A DNA stretch of 64,000 nucleotides, taken from contig JAJDNC010000004.1 in the NCBI GenBank assembly GCA_022340865.1, forward strand, positions 1-64,000, given 5' to 3'. Below, one piece after another: positions 55,622 to 64,000 of the stretch. The DNA comes from Gemmatimonadota bacterium (GTDB lineage Bacteria > Gemmatimonadota > Gemmatimonadetes > Longimicrobiales > Gaopeijiaceae). The translations under genes were made by a program, and so were the position numbers. The notes beneath the pieces are model-generated. The model was not told where the DNA came from. It searched no databases and was given only the letters and a program-made list of their open reading frames with translations. Each line of letters begins with the position of its first letter. The stretch's first letter is position 1.

Positions 55622-56182
55622 ATGAGCTATCGGACCAATCCCGACCGCATCCTCGAGAGCATCGACAGAGCCCGCAATCGCGATGCCGAGAGCGCGCGCT
55701 TCCACCTGGAGCGTCAGGCCGTCGGCCGCGACCTGGACACCGAGATGCCGGACCTCGACGCCACGAACCCCGAGCGGGTGAAGCGCGTCTTCAAGGCTGT
55801 GGAGCGCGCCTACACCAAGTGCGCACAACGTGCGGAGCTGGGCCGCCTCGCCGCGCGCTTCCAATCGGTGGGCGACATCCAACACCATCATGCCCGGGGG
55901 GACGTGAGCGTCTCCATCCAGTACCTGGACCATGACCGTCCCGACGACGTGGGCATGGCACCCTTCGAGGTCCTCCCTCACGAGCTCGTGGAGGCGCGCA
56001 AGGAGACGAAGACCACCCGCGCCGACGTGAACGCGCTCAAGGTCCTGCGCCGGGAGCTGCGCCAGGGCGTGCTGTCGGCGTATCAGAAGGTCGAGCCGCG
56101 CATCCGCGACTCCCTGCGCGAACGTGCCGACATGGGACACGTGCAGGTCCAGGTGACGGTGGATCTGCGTCCGGCGGAGTGA
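55622..56182 (+). CDS. Hypothetical helical protein, 186 aa
   Basis: MSYRTNPDRILESIDRARNRDAESARFHLERQAVGRDLDTEMPD...; GGAG SD 7 nt upstream (55611); ORF track extends to 55511. Confidence 0.55.
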   Translation: MSYRTNPDRILESIDRARNRDAESARFHLERQAVGRDLDTEMPDLDATNPERVKRVFKAVERAYTKCAQRAELGRLAARFQSVGDIQHHHARGDVSVSIQYLDHDRPDDVGMAPFEVLPHELVEARKETKTTRADVNALKVLRRELRQGVLSAYQKVEPRIRDSLRERADMGHVQVQVTVDLRPAE

Positions 56183-56273
56183 CCGGGCGCACCATCCCTG
56201 TCGTGGTGGGCCCGGTGGCGTGGCTCCTCCACGGCTTCGAGAAGGCCAAGGGCCCGGCGGAGAAGGCCGGGCG

Positions 56274-57242
56274 GTGACGTCGGAGCGCCGGCTGTTGATG
56301 ATCTTCCTCGACGGAGTGGGCATCGGCGAGGAGGACGCGGAGGCGAATCCCTTCGCGCGCGCGGTGCTTCCCACCCTCCATGAGCTTCTGGGTGGGAGTC
56401 TTCCCTGGCTCCACCGTCCCGTGGTCCGCGCCCCCGGTGCGGTGGCCCTGCCCCTGGATGCCACGCTCGGCGTGGACGGGATTCCGCAGAGCGGTACCGG
56501 CCAGGCGGCGCTGCTGACCGGCGCCAACGCGCCCCGCCTCTTCGGTCGCCACTTCGGCCCGTGGACCCCGGTGCGCCTCCGCCCGCTGGTCGAGGAGCGG
56601 AGCCTGCTCCGCCGTGCCCGGGACGGTGGGCGGAAGGTGGTCTTCGCCAACGCCTACCCCCGGGGCTGGCCGGGAGCCGTGGGGAGCCGTCGCGTCGCGG
56701 GCCCGCCCCTGGCGGCGCGTGGAGCCGGCGTGCTGGATCGCCACGAGGAAGCCCTGCGCGCCGGACGGGCGGTGTCCAGTGAGATCGTCAACGACCTCTG
56801 GAGGAGGCACCTGGGAGACGACAGCGTGCCCATCGTCACCGAGGAGGACGCGGGACGCCGCCTCGCCGGGATCGCCGCCGAGGCCGACCTGACCCTCTAT
56901 GCCCACTACGCCACCGACACCGCGGGCCACCGGGGCGGCATGGCCGGCGCCGTGGCGGCCCTGGAACGTGTCGACCGATTCCTCGCGGGCGTGCTGGAGG
57001 CCCTTCCCCCCTCGTGCACGCTCCTCCTCGTGAGCGACCACGGCAACATCGAGGACGTGCGGACCGGACATACGCGCAACCCGGCTCTGGGGGTGGCGGC
57101 GGGCGGGGGCACCCGGGATCTGACGGCGGGCCTGCGGACCATCGCCGACGTGTCCGCAGCCGTCCTTCGGCATCTGCAGATCCCCGGAAGTCCCACACGA
57201 CCATCCACTCGCCCCCTGGGAGGCGACACCGTCGTGGCGTGA
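56274..57242 (+). CDS. Alkaline-phosphatase-superfamily metalloenzyme (phosphopentomutase/iPGM-like), 322 aa
   Basis: VTSERRLLMIFLDGVGIGEEDAEANPF; IPQSGTGQAALLTG; YAHYATDTAGHRG; LVSDHGNIED. Confidence 0.82.
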   Translation: MTSERRLLMIFLDGVGIGEEDAEANPFARAVLPTLHELLGGSLPWLHRPVVRAPGAVALPLDATLGVDGIPQSGTGQAALLTGANAPRLFGRHFGPWTPVRLRPLVEERSLLRRARDGGRKVVFANAYPRGWPGAVGSRRVAGPPLAARGAGVLDRHEEALRAGRAVSSEIVNDLWRRHLGDDSVPIVTEEDAGRRLAGIAAEADLTLYAHYATDTAGHRGGMAGAVAALERVDRFLAGVLEALPPSCTLLLVSDHGNIEDVRTGHTRNPALGVAAGGGTRDLTAGLRTIADVSAAVLRHLQIPGSPTRPSTRPLGGDTVVA

Positions 57243-58993
57243 GCCACAGACCTCGAATCCTGGGCCAGCTGCTGCAAGAGGCCGGCGCCGTCTCCGCCGG
57301 CGTGCTCGAACAGGCCCTCGAGGCCCAGAACCAGACGGGGCTGCGCATCGGCGAGACACTGGTGCGCATGGGTGCCACCGACGAAGAGGCCGTCAGTCGG
57401 GCCCTGGCCCTGCAGCTGGGCCTCGCGTTCCTGGAGGCTCCTCTCCAGCCGCGCCCCGAAGCCATCGAGCTGGTCCGGGGCGACCTCGCCCGCGCCCGCC
57501 ACGTGGTGCCCCTCCGCGTCACCGGACGCACGCTGGTCCTGGCCATGGCCGATCCGCTGGACCTGGGGGCCGTGGACGACCTGCAGTTCCAGACCGGCCG
57601 CAGGGTCGACGCCGTCGTCGCCACGCCCACGGCGGTGGCCGAGGCGCTGGACGTCGCTTACGGCGGCACCCTCGAACGCCTGGTGGCTTCCCTTCCGGAA
57701 GAGCTGCGGACACAGGTCGCCGTGGCCGACGAGCTGGAGCGCGCCACCCGATCGGCGCCCGTGGTCCGACTGGTGGACCGCATCCTCTCCGAAGCCGTCG
57801 AACGTCGCGCCAGCGACATCCACATCGAGGAGACGGGCTCCGACGTGCGCGTCCGCTACCGCGTCGACGGGGTCCTGCGCCGGGCCCTGGACCTCCCGGC
57901 GGCGTCGCGACGCGCCGTGCTGTCCCGGGTCAAGGTCATGGCGGGCATGGACATCTCGGTGCGACGCCGGGCCCAGGACGGCCGCATGGCGCTCCGTCAC
58001 GCGGAGCACGCCCTCACGCTCCGCGTCTCCACCCTGCCGGTGAACGAAGGCGAGAAGGCGGTGGTGCGCATCCTGGACCCGGAGGCCGCACCGCGGGACC
58101 TGGGCGGCCTGGGCTTCTCCGCCGACGACCTGGCTCGCATCCGCGGGCTTCTCGCCGCTCAGGAAGGGGTCCTGCTGGCTGCCGGACCCACCGGCTCCGG
58201 CAAGAGCACGACCCTGTTCGCCGCGCTCTCGGAGGTGGATCGCGAGACCCAGAACGTGGTCACCCTCGAGGATCCCGTGGAGTACCGCCTCGACGGCGCC
58301 AATCAGATCCAGGTGGACCGCCGCGCGGGGCTCGGCTTCGCGGACGCCCTGCGCGCGGTGCTGCGTCAGGATCCCGACGTGGTGATGGTCGGGGAGATTC
58401 GCGACCGCGAGACCGCGGAGATCGCCATGGCCGCGGCGGTGACGGGACATCTCGTGCTCTCCACCATCCACACCACCGATGCCCCGGGCGCCGTGACCCG
58501 CCTGCTGAACATGGGAGTACCGCCCTTTCTCGTGGCCGGCGGGCTCGCGGGCGTCATCGCGCAGCGCCTGGTGCGGCGCCTCTGCCCGGAGTGTCGCGGG
58601 CACGGCTGCGACAGCTGCGGCGAGGGATACCGGGGGAGGACGGGGGTCTTCCAGGTGCTCACCGTCACCGACGCGCTCAGGGACGAGATCACGTCGGGGG
58701 TGAAGACCTCACGCCTCCGCAGCCTCGCCCGGGAGGCCGGCATGGCCAGCCTCGCGGACGATGCCCGGCGAACCGTCGCGGAAGGTCTCACCACGCCCCA
58801 CGAGATCACCCGCGTGCTGCACGCGGACCGGGGGGTGACGCTTCCGTGCCGGGTCTGCGGCCATGCGGTCCCCGTGGGCGCGACGGCCTGCCCGTCCTGC
58901 GGGACCCACAGGAAGCGGGTCTGCGCGTGCGGCTCCACGCTGGAGCGCGGCTGGCGGTTCTGTCCCTGGTGCGTGCGCCCGGTAGCCGCCTAG
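57239..58993 (+). CDS. GspE/PilB-family secretion/type IV pilus ATPase with C-terminal double zinc ribbon, 584 aa
   Basis: GTGA overlap start; AAGPTGSGKSTTLFAAL Walker A; GEIRDRETAEIAMAAAVTGHLVLSTIHT; C-terminal CRVCGHAVPVGATACPSCGTHRKRVCACGSTLERGWRFCPWC. Confidence 0.9.
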   Translation: MSHRPRILGQLLQEAGAVSAGVLEQALEAQNQTGLRIGETLVRMGATDEEAVSRALALQLGLAFLEAPLQPRPEAIELVRGDLARARHVVPLRVTGRTLVLAMADPLDLGAVDDLQFQTGRRVDAVVATPTAVAEALDVAYGGTLERLVASLPEELRTQVAVADELERATRSAPVVRLVDRILSEAVERRASDIHIEETGSDVRVRYRVDGVLRRALDLPAASRRAVLSRVKVMAGMDISVRRRAQDGRMALRHAEHALTLRVSTLPVNEGEKAVVRILDPEAAPRDLGGLGFSADDLARIRGLLAAQEGVLLAAGPTGSGKSTTLFAALSEVDRETQNVVTLEDPVEYRLDGANQIQVDRRAGLGFADALRAVLRQDPDVVMVGEIRDRETAEIAMAAAVTGHLVLSTIHTTDAPGAVTRLLNMGVPPFLVAGGLAGVIAQRLVRRLCPECRGHGCDSCGEGYRGRTGVFQVLTVTDALRDEITSGVKTSRLRSLAREAGMASLADDARRTVAEGLTTPHEITRVLHADRGVTLPCRVCGHAVPVGATACPSCGTHRKRVCACGSTLERGWRFCPWCVRPVAA

Positions 58994-59160
58994 CAGGGTG
59001 CCGTCGCCATTCCCGGCACCCCACCGCACCGAGAGGTCCGGAGGCGGCAGGACAACGCGGTCGTTGCTCATCCGCACGTCCCGGGTCTACCCTATTGATG
59101 TGCACGTGTCGGCCGCTGCCACAGGGCACGACCCCCGATCCTCCCGAAAACGCCACCGCG

Positions 59161-60687
59161 ATGAGCGCCGAGATGGGCCGGGCTCCCCGGTTCGGATCCG
59201 TTCCCGACTCCGACCTGGGGCGCCTGGTCGACAACCTGCCCGGAATGGCCTACCGCTGCCGGAACGACGAGGAGCGGACCATGCTCTTCGTCAGCGGGGG
59301 CTCGAGGGCGCTCACCGGGTTCGCGCCGGCGGATCTCACCACCTACGGGATGGTGTCCTACGCGCGTCTCATCCGGGAGGACGACCGCCTCAAGATCCGG
59401 GACCACATCCAGCGGGCTCTCGCCGACGGCCGCGACTTCACCGTCACCTACCGCATCCGGCGCGCCGACGGCGGCGAGCGGTGGGTCTGGGAGCAGGGCC
59501 GCGGCGTGCCGGATCAGCACGGAGACGTGCTCTTCGTCGAGGGGTACGTCGTCGACATCACGGGCCGTTACGAGCTCGCCGCGCAGCTCGCGGAAGCCGA
59601 GACGTGGAACCGGATCCTGATGGACCAGCCCCTGGTCGGGGTCTACATCATCGAGGACCGTCGCTTCCGCTACGTGAACGCCCGCTTCGCCGAGATCTTC
59701 GGGCGGAGCACCGGTGAGATGCTCGGCCTTCCTTCGGTGCTCGACGTCGTGGACCCGTCGGACCGAGCCGCGGTGGGGAAGAGCCTCGACTCGCTTCATG
59801 CCGGCCGCAGCATGCCCACCCCTCTGCGCTTCAGGGCGATCCACGCCACCGGCCGCCCTCTGCACGTAGAGGTGCACCGGAGCTGCGTGGTCCTGGGGGG
59901 AAGCCGGGTCGTCATCGGGGTGCTCATCGACATCACCGACCAGATCGAGTCGGAGCGCCGCGCCCAGCACCTCCAGAAGATGGAGGCCATGGGCCGCCTG
60001 GCGGCGGGCATCGCCCACGACTTCCGCAACGTGCTGTCCACCATACGGGTGACGGCCCAGCTCCTGGAGGAGGCCTCCCGCTCGAGCCCCTCCAACCCCG
60101 AGGTCGCGGAGGATCTGCGGGATATCATCGACGCCGTGGACCGCGGGAGCCGCCTCAGCGAGCACCTAATGGAGTTGAGCCGGAACAGGGTGGCCGCTGT
60201 GCAGCACCTGTCTCTGGCCACGGCGGTGGGTGACTTGGCGCCTATGTTGAGGCGGATCCTCGGCACCGGTATCACGCTGGTCCAGGAAGCCGACGAGGGG
60301 CTCCCCGACGTCGTCATGGACCGCGGCCACCTCGAGCAGATCGTGATGAATCTGGTGGTGAACGCGCGGGATGCCATGCCGCAGGGGGGCGAGGTCACCG
60401 TCCGGGTTCGGCTCAAGCGCCCGCCCGCCGACACCCGGGTCTGCGTGTGCCTGGAGGTCAGCGACACCGGCCCGGGCGTGCCGGCGGAGCTCCGCACCCG
60501 GGTGTTCGAGCCCTACTTCACCACCAAGGAGGACAAAGGTACGGGGCTCGGGCTCACCAACGTGTGGACCATAGCCCAGAGCTATGGCGGCCTCGTCGGA
60601 CTGGAGTCGGAGGCAGGGCGCGGAACCACGTTCTCGGTGTATTTTCCCGTTCCGGCCGCCGACGCGGGAGCGACGACCACGGACTGA
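59161..60687 (+). CDS. PAS-domain sensor histidine kinase, 508 aa
   Basis: Two PAS domains; RLAAGIAHDFRNVLSTI H-box; VVNARDAMPQGG; KGTGLGLTNVWTIAQSYGG. Confidence 0.9.
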   Translation: MSAEMGRAPRFGSVPDSDLGRLVDNLPGMAYRCRNDEERTMLFVSGGSRALTGFAPADLTTYGMVSYARLIREDDRLKIRDHIQRALADGRDFTVTYRIRRADGGERWVWEQGRGVPDQHGDVLFVEGYVVDITGRYELAAQLAEAETWNRILMDQPLVGVYIIEDRRFRYVNARFAEIFGRSTGEMLGLPSVLDVVDPSDRAAVGKSLDSLHAGRSMPTPLRFRAIHATGRPLHVEVHRSCVVLGGSRVVIGVLIDITDQIESERRAQHLQKMEAMGRLAAGIAHDFRNVLSTIRVTAQLLEEASRSSPSNPEVAEDLRDIIDAVDRGSRLSEHLMELSRNRVAAVQHLSLATAVGDLAPMLRRILGTGITLVQEADEGLPDVVMDRGHLEQIVMNLVVNARDAMPQGGEVTVRVRLKRPPADTRVCVCLEVSDTGPGVPAELRTRVFEPYFTTKEDKGTGLGLTNVWTIAQSYGGLVGLESEAGRGTTFSVYFPVPAADAGATTTD

Positions 60688-60702
60688 CTCTCACCCCGAG
60701 CC

Positions 60703-61947
60703 ATGCACCTTCTTCGCGTGCGCAGCTTCCAGGGACGCATCTTCCTGGCGATCCTCGTCGTCGTGCTGTTGCCCGCGGGTGTCGCCGTGGCGGGCGGGGC
60801 GCTCACGCTGAAGTCCATCGGCACCACCACCGGCACCCTCGGCGCGTGGGATGCGGTGGCGCAGTCCGGCCGCCGCCTGTTGGACGCCATCGACAGCTCG
60901 GGCGTCGCGGACCCGACCATCAGCGCGGCCGCCGACGCGCACCGGCAGGCCCTGTCGGAGTCGGTTCGGTTCTCGCGCTTCTACGCCTTCTTCGTGGACC
61001 GGGCGGTAGCGGCGCTTCCGTTGGCCGCTCTCATCGTCGGGCTGGTGGTGGCCGCGCTGGCCTTCCTCACCGCGCGGCGCCTGGCGCGGGGGTTCGGCAG
61101 GCCCGTGGCCGAGCTCGCCGGCTGGACGGAGCGCATCGCGCGCGAGGAGCCGCTGCCTCCGGAAGCCGACGACCCGGCGGACGTCGAGGAGCTGAGGGTG
61201 TTGCGGAGCGCGCTTCGGCGCATGGCCGGCGAGATCGAGGACGGCAGGCGCCGTGCGGTGGAGAACGCTCGGATGCGCTCCTGGACGAACCTCGCGCGCA
61301 GGGTGGCGCACGAGATCAAGAACCCCCTCACGCCCATGCGCATGGCGGCGACGACGCTGGCCAAGGGTCGGGACGGTCCGGCGGCCGAGGCGGCCCGGGT
61401 GCTCGTGGAGGAGATCGAGCGGTTGGACGAGATGGCGCGCACGTTCTCGCAGTATGGGAAGATGCCCGAAGGGCCCCGCTCCCTGGTGGACCTCGGTGAG
61501 CTTCTCGCCGGGCTGGCGACCCAGCATGCGACCGCGAGCATTTCCGTCGAGGTCCACGCGGAGGGGGCGGTGCTGGTGGAGGCGCACTACGACGCTCTGG
61601 AGCGGGCCTTCCGCAACCTGGTCATGAACGCCGTGGAGGCTCAGGAGGGCTGCCCCTCCGGGCGCGTGGACGTCCACGTGGAGAAGGACGAGACGAGCGC
61701 CGTCGTACGCGTCGAGGACCGCGGTCCGGGCGTGCCGACCGAGCTTCTCGACGACATATGGAACCCCGACGTCACCACCAAGCGGCGGGGGACCGGCCTG
61801 GGCCTCGCCCTCGTCCGCCAGACGATGCGTCACCACGAAGGCGAGGTGGCGGTGGCGAATCGCCCCGAGGGTGGCGCTGTTTTCACGGTCCGGCTCCCGC
61901 TGGGACCGCCTGAGCCCCCAGGCACCCCCACCCCGCCGCTTGCGTAG
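60703..61947 (+). CDS. NtrY-like membrane sensor histidine kinase, 414 aa
   Basis: Two TM segments; NLARRVAHEIKNPLTPMRMAATTLAK; GTGLGLALVRQTMRHHEG. Confidence 0.9.
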   Translation: MHLLRVRSFQGRIFLAILVVVLLPAGVAVAGGALTLKSIGTTTGTLGAWDAVAQSGRRLLDAIDSSGVADPTISAAADAHRQALSESVRFSRFYAFFVDRAVAALPLAALIVGLVVAALAFLTARRLARGFGRPVAELAGWTERIAREEPLPPEADDPADVEELRVLRSALRRMAGEIEDGRRRAVENARMRSWTNLARRVAHEIKNPLTPMRMAATTLAKGRDGPAAEAARVLVEEIERLDEMARTFSQYGKMPEGPRSLVDLGELLAGLATQHATASISVEVHAEGAVLVEAHYDALERAFRNLVMNAVEAQEGCPSGRVDVHVEKDETSAVVRVEDRGPGVPTELLDDIWNPDVTTKRRGTGLGLALVRQTMRHHEGEVAVANRPEGGAVFTVRLPLGPPEPPGTPTPPLA

Positions 61948-62046
61948 GTCCGCCCGGCGGGCCTGATTGCAGAACGTATCTTCACCCGGCGGGCCGCCGG
62001 CCTCACCTTTCCGGTGGTCCTGCACACCTCTTGTCCAGCGGGCTGC

Positions 62047-63405
62047 ATGGACGTCCTCATCGTCGACGACGAAGGCAACATCCGCCGGATGCTCCGGGCT
62101 CTCCTGGAATCCGAGGGATACAGCGTCCGGGAGGCCGGCACGGGCGGGGAGGGCCTCGAGGCGGCGCAGCGAGAGCAGCCCGAGGTCGTCCTGCTGGATC
62201 TCATGCTCCCGGACATGAGCGGCCTCGACGTGCTGTCCCGACTGGCGGAGGCGGCCCCGGGTGTGCCCGTGGTCATGATGAGCGGCCGCGCTACGCTCTC
62301 CGATGCCGTGGAAGCCACCCGCCGGGGCGCGTTCCACTTCATCGAGAAGCCCCTCACCCCCGAGGCGGTGCTCATCACCCTGCGCGGCGCGATGGAGATC
62401 AGCCGCGCCCGGGACCTCACGCGCGCCCTCACCGCGGAGATCGGCCCGGAGGCCGAGCTCGTGGGCACGACCCCTTCCATGAAGCGCGTGCGGGAGCTCG
62501 TACGGAAGGTGGCACCCACGGACGCCCGGATCCTCCTCACCGGCGAGAGCGGCACCGGCAAGGAGTTGGCCGCCGCCGCCATCCACGGTCTCTCGGCGCG
62601 CTCCGCGGGACCCTTCATCCGGGTCAACTCGGCGGCCATCCCCCGGGACCTGGTGGAGAGCGAGATGTTCGGGCACGAGAAGGGCTCGTTCACCGGTGCG
62701 ACGGAACGCAGACGGGGGCGCTTCGAGCTCGCCCACGGGGGAACGCTCTTCCTGGACGAGGTGGCGGACCTGGGCGAGGAGGCGCAGTCCAAGCTCCTGC
62801 GCGTCCTGGAGGGCGGAGTGGTGGAGCGGGTGGGTGGGAGCGGGCCCATCTCGGTGGACGTGCGCGTCATCGCCGCGACGAACCGCGACCTGCGCGCCGA
62901 GGTCCGAGCCGGCCGTTTCCGCGAGGACCTCCTCTTCCGCCTCGAGGTTCTGCCCATCCGCATGCCCCCGCTCCGCGAGCGCCAGGAGGACATCCCCCTG
63001 CTCGTGGAGCATGCGCTGCAGAGGCTACGGAAACGGCAGGGGATGCGGCCGCCCCGCTTTTCCCGAGAGGCCCTGGACGCCCTGCAGGGCTACGCGTGGC
63101 CGGGGAACGTACGCGAGCTCATGAACGTCGTTGAACGCCTCGCCATCCTCGTGGCCGGGCCCGAGGTTCAGCCGGGAGACGTGGCGGCGGTACTGCCGCG
63201 AACGGATCTCTCCCCCCCCTCCGGACCCGCCTACGAGGACGAGGACACACGGGGCCTCCGGGAGCGTCTGGACGCGTACGAGCGCGAGCTCATCTCCGGC
63301 GCCCTCCATGCCGCCGGCGGCAACGTGGCCGAGGCCGGGCGCCGCCTCCAGACCGACCGGGCCAACCTCTACCGGCGCATGCGCCGCCTGGGGATCCGGG
63401 ACTGA
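62047..63405 (+). CDS. Sigma-54-dependent NtrC-family response regulator, 452 aa
   Basis: MDVLIVDDEGNIRRML receiver; GESGTGKELAA; GSFTGA (GAFTGA variant); Fis-type HTH GGNVAEAGRRLQTDRANLYRRMRRLGI. Confidence 0.93.
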   Translation: MDVLIVDDEGNIRRMLRALLESEGYSVREAGTGGEGLEAAQREQPEVVLLDLMLPDMSGLDVLSRLAEAAPGVPVVMMSGRATLSDAVEATRRGAFHFIEKPLTPEAVLITLRGAMEISRARDLTRALTAEIGPEAELVGTTPSMKRVRELVRKVAPTDARILLTGESGTGKELAAAAIHGLSARSAGPFIRVNSAAIPRDLVESEMFGHEKGSFTGATERRRGRFELAHGGTLFLDEVADLGEEAQSKLLRVLEGGVVERVGGSGPISVDVRVIAATNRDLRAEVRAGRFREDLLFRLEVLPIRMPPLRERQEDIPLLVEHALQRLRKRQGMRPPRFSREALDALQGYAWPGNVRELMNVVERLAILVAGPEVQPGDVAAVLPRTDLSPPSGPAYEDEDTRGLRERLDAYERELISGALHAAGGNVAEAGRRLQTDRANLYRRMRRLGIRD

Positions 63406-63537
63406 TGGTCGCGTCCGCCCACGCGTGTCCAAACGGCACGGCCGACGCCTCCGGGCGTTCGAGACGGACACGAGGCCGGGGTCCGGAGCACATACGTAAG
63501 TGCAAGTCCGACCTCGTATTAGGGTCGATGCACCGGT

Positions 63538-63553
63538 TGGTATGGTCCCTGCT
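63538..63553 (+). promoter_or_regulatory. Candidate sigma-54 promoter (-24/-12)
   Basis: TGGTATGGTCCCTGCT: GG-N10-GC spacing, close to TGGYRYRNNNNYTGCW; about 50 nt upstream of ATG 63603. Confidence 0.5.
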
Positions 63554-63602
63554 GAGGCTGGGCCGACACAGGACGATGACCCCAGTCGGAGGACGAACAG
63601 CC

Positions 63603-64000
63603 ATGCGGTGGAGGACGGGTTGGATGGTCGTGCTCCTGGCGTCCCTTCCCGGGACCCATGCGGCGGGCCAGGCACGGGTCGATCAGCTCGCGCTGCCCAG
63701 GAGCGTGGCCGACACGGTGATCGACTTCTTCAACAGACCCTCCACGATCCGCTTCACAGGCCGGGTGGAGATCCCCGCGGGACGGGTCGTGGTGGGGGAC
63801 GTCGCCGTGCTGGGAGGGCCGGTGACCATCGCGGGTGAGGTTCAGGGTGACCTCGTCGTGGTGAACGGCACCCTGACGATGACGGAGGGTGGGACGGTCA
63901 CGGGCAACGTGACGGTTCTCGGGGGGATGGCCCACACCCTCGACACGTCGGTGGAGGGGCAGCTCGCCGTGTATGAACAGGAGCTGTCCTACCGGCAGCG
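63603..64000 (+). CDS. Secreted bactofilin-like (polymer-forming/beta-helical) protein, truncated by right edge
   Basis: My translation: MRWRTGWMVVLLASLPGTHAAGQARVDQLALPRSVADTVIDFFNRPSTIRFTGRVEIPAGRVVVGDVAVLGGPVTIAGEVQGDLVVVNGTLTMTEGGTVTGNVTVLGG...; not in the ORF track. Confidence 0.65.
   Translation, partial: MRWRTGWMVVLLASLPGTHAAGQARVDQLALPRSVADTVIDFFNRPSTIRFTGRVEIPAGRVVVGDVAVLGGPVTIAGEVQGDLVVVNGTLTMTEGGTVTGNVTVLGGMAHTLDTSVEGQLAVYEQELSYRQ

Noticed and set aside
28444-56182. Four unrelated genes of exactly 561 nt / 186 aa (28444, 33909, 49940, 55622)
   Set aside because: No sequence similarity between the translations; coincidence.
1-64000. CRISPR arrays, tRNAs, rRNA, insertion sequences, prophage or toxin-antitoxin modules
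   Set aside because: None recognised on reading; no regularly spaced repeats, no transposase/integrase motifs. A tRNAscan/CRISPR search would be decisive but was not available.

Overview
64-kb, very GC-rich, densely coding bacterial chromosomal window. Gene content (DUF5916, BNR/VPS10-like secreted protein, YpdA, RND efflux operons, caa3-like oxidase) is compatible with Gemmatimonadota or a similar phylum, but that placement is inference. I see no rRNA, tRNA, CRISPR array, transposase or phage genes. Main blocks: (i) PEP/pyruvate-binding (PPDK-type) protein running off the left edge (absent from the ORF track) and a TolC/adaptor/RND efflux operon; (ii) YpdA, AI-2E transporter, a methyltransferase and a second TolC/adaptor/RND operon; (iii) BNR-repeat protein, YgfZ, SirB1-like protein, SelD and Lon; (iv) MBL-fold, NUDIX, PanE-like and HdrD-like Fe-S genes; (v) MoxR/RavA-like AAA ATPase, a glycosyltransferase/methyltransferase cassette, SDR, creatininase, MutY and a VWA protein; (vi) an A1-type cytochrome oxidase operon with a subunit IV-cytochrome c fusion and two subunit III genes; (vii) Trm112, DUF192, class-V aminotransferase, DUF5916 and YIP1; (viii) AP-superfamily metalloenzyme, GspE/PilB-type ATPase with an extra zinc ribbon, two histidine kinases, an NtrC-type regulator and a truncated bactofilin-like ORF. 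The strongest hidden signal: selD is a selenoprotein gene. An in-frame TGA at 23068-23070 sits in the SHGAG-U-ACK motif, followed immediately by a bSECIS-like hairpin, so the ORF track truncates the gene. Other signals: a 16/19 match to the Fur consensus upstream of the oxidase operon, with its 10-mer core shared by the second efflux operon; a GG-N10-GC sigma-54-like element after the NtrC-type gene; and a perfect cUUCGg-capped terminator hairpin. Many long ORFs in the track are antisense GC artefacts.
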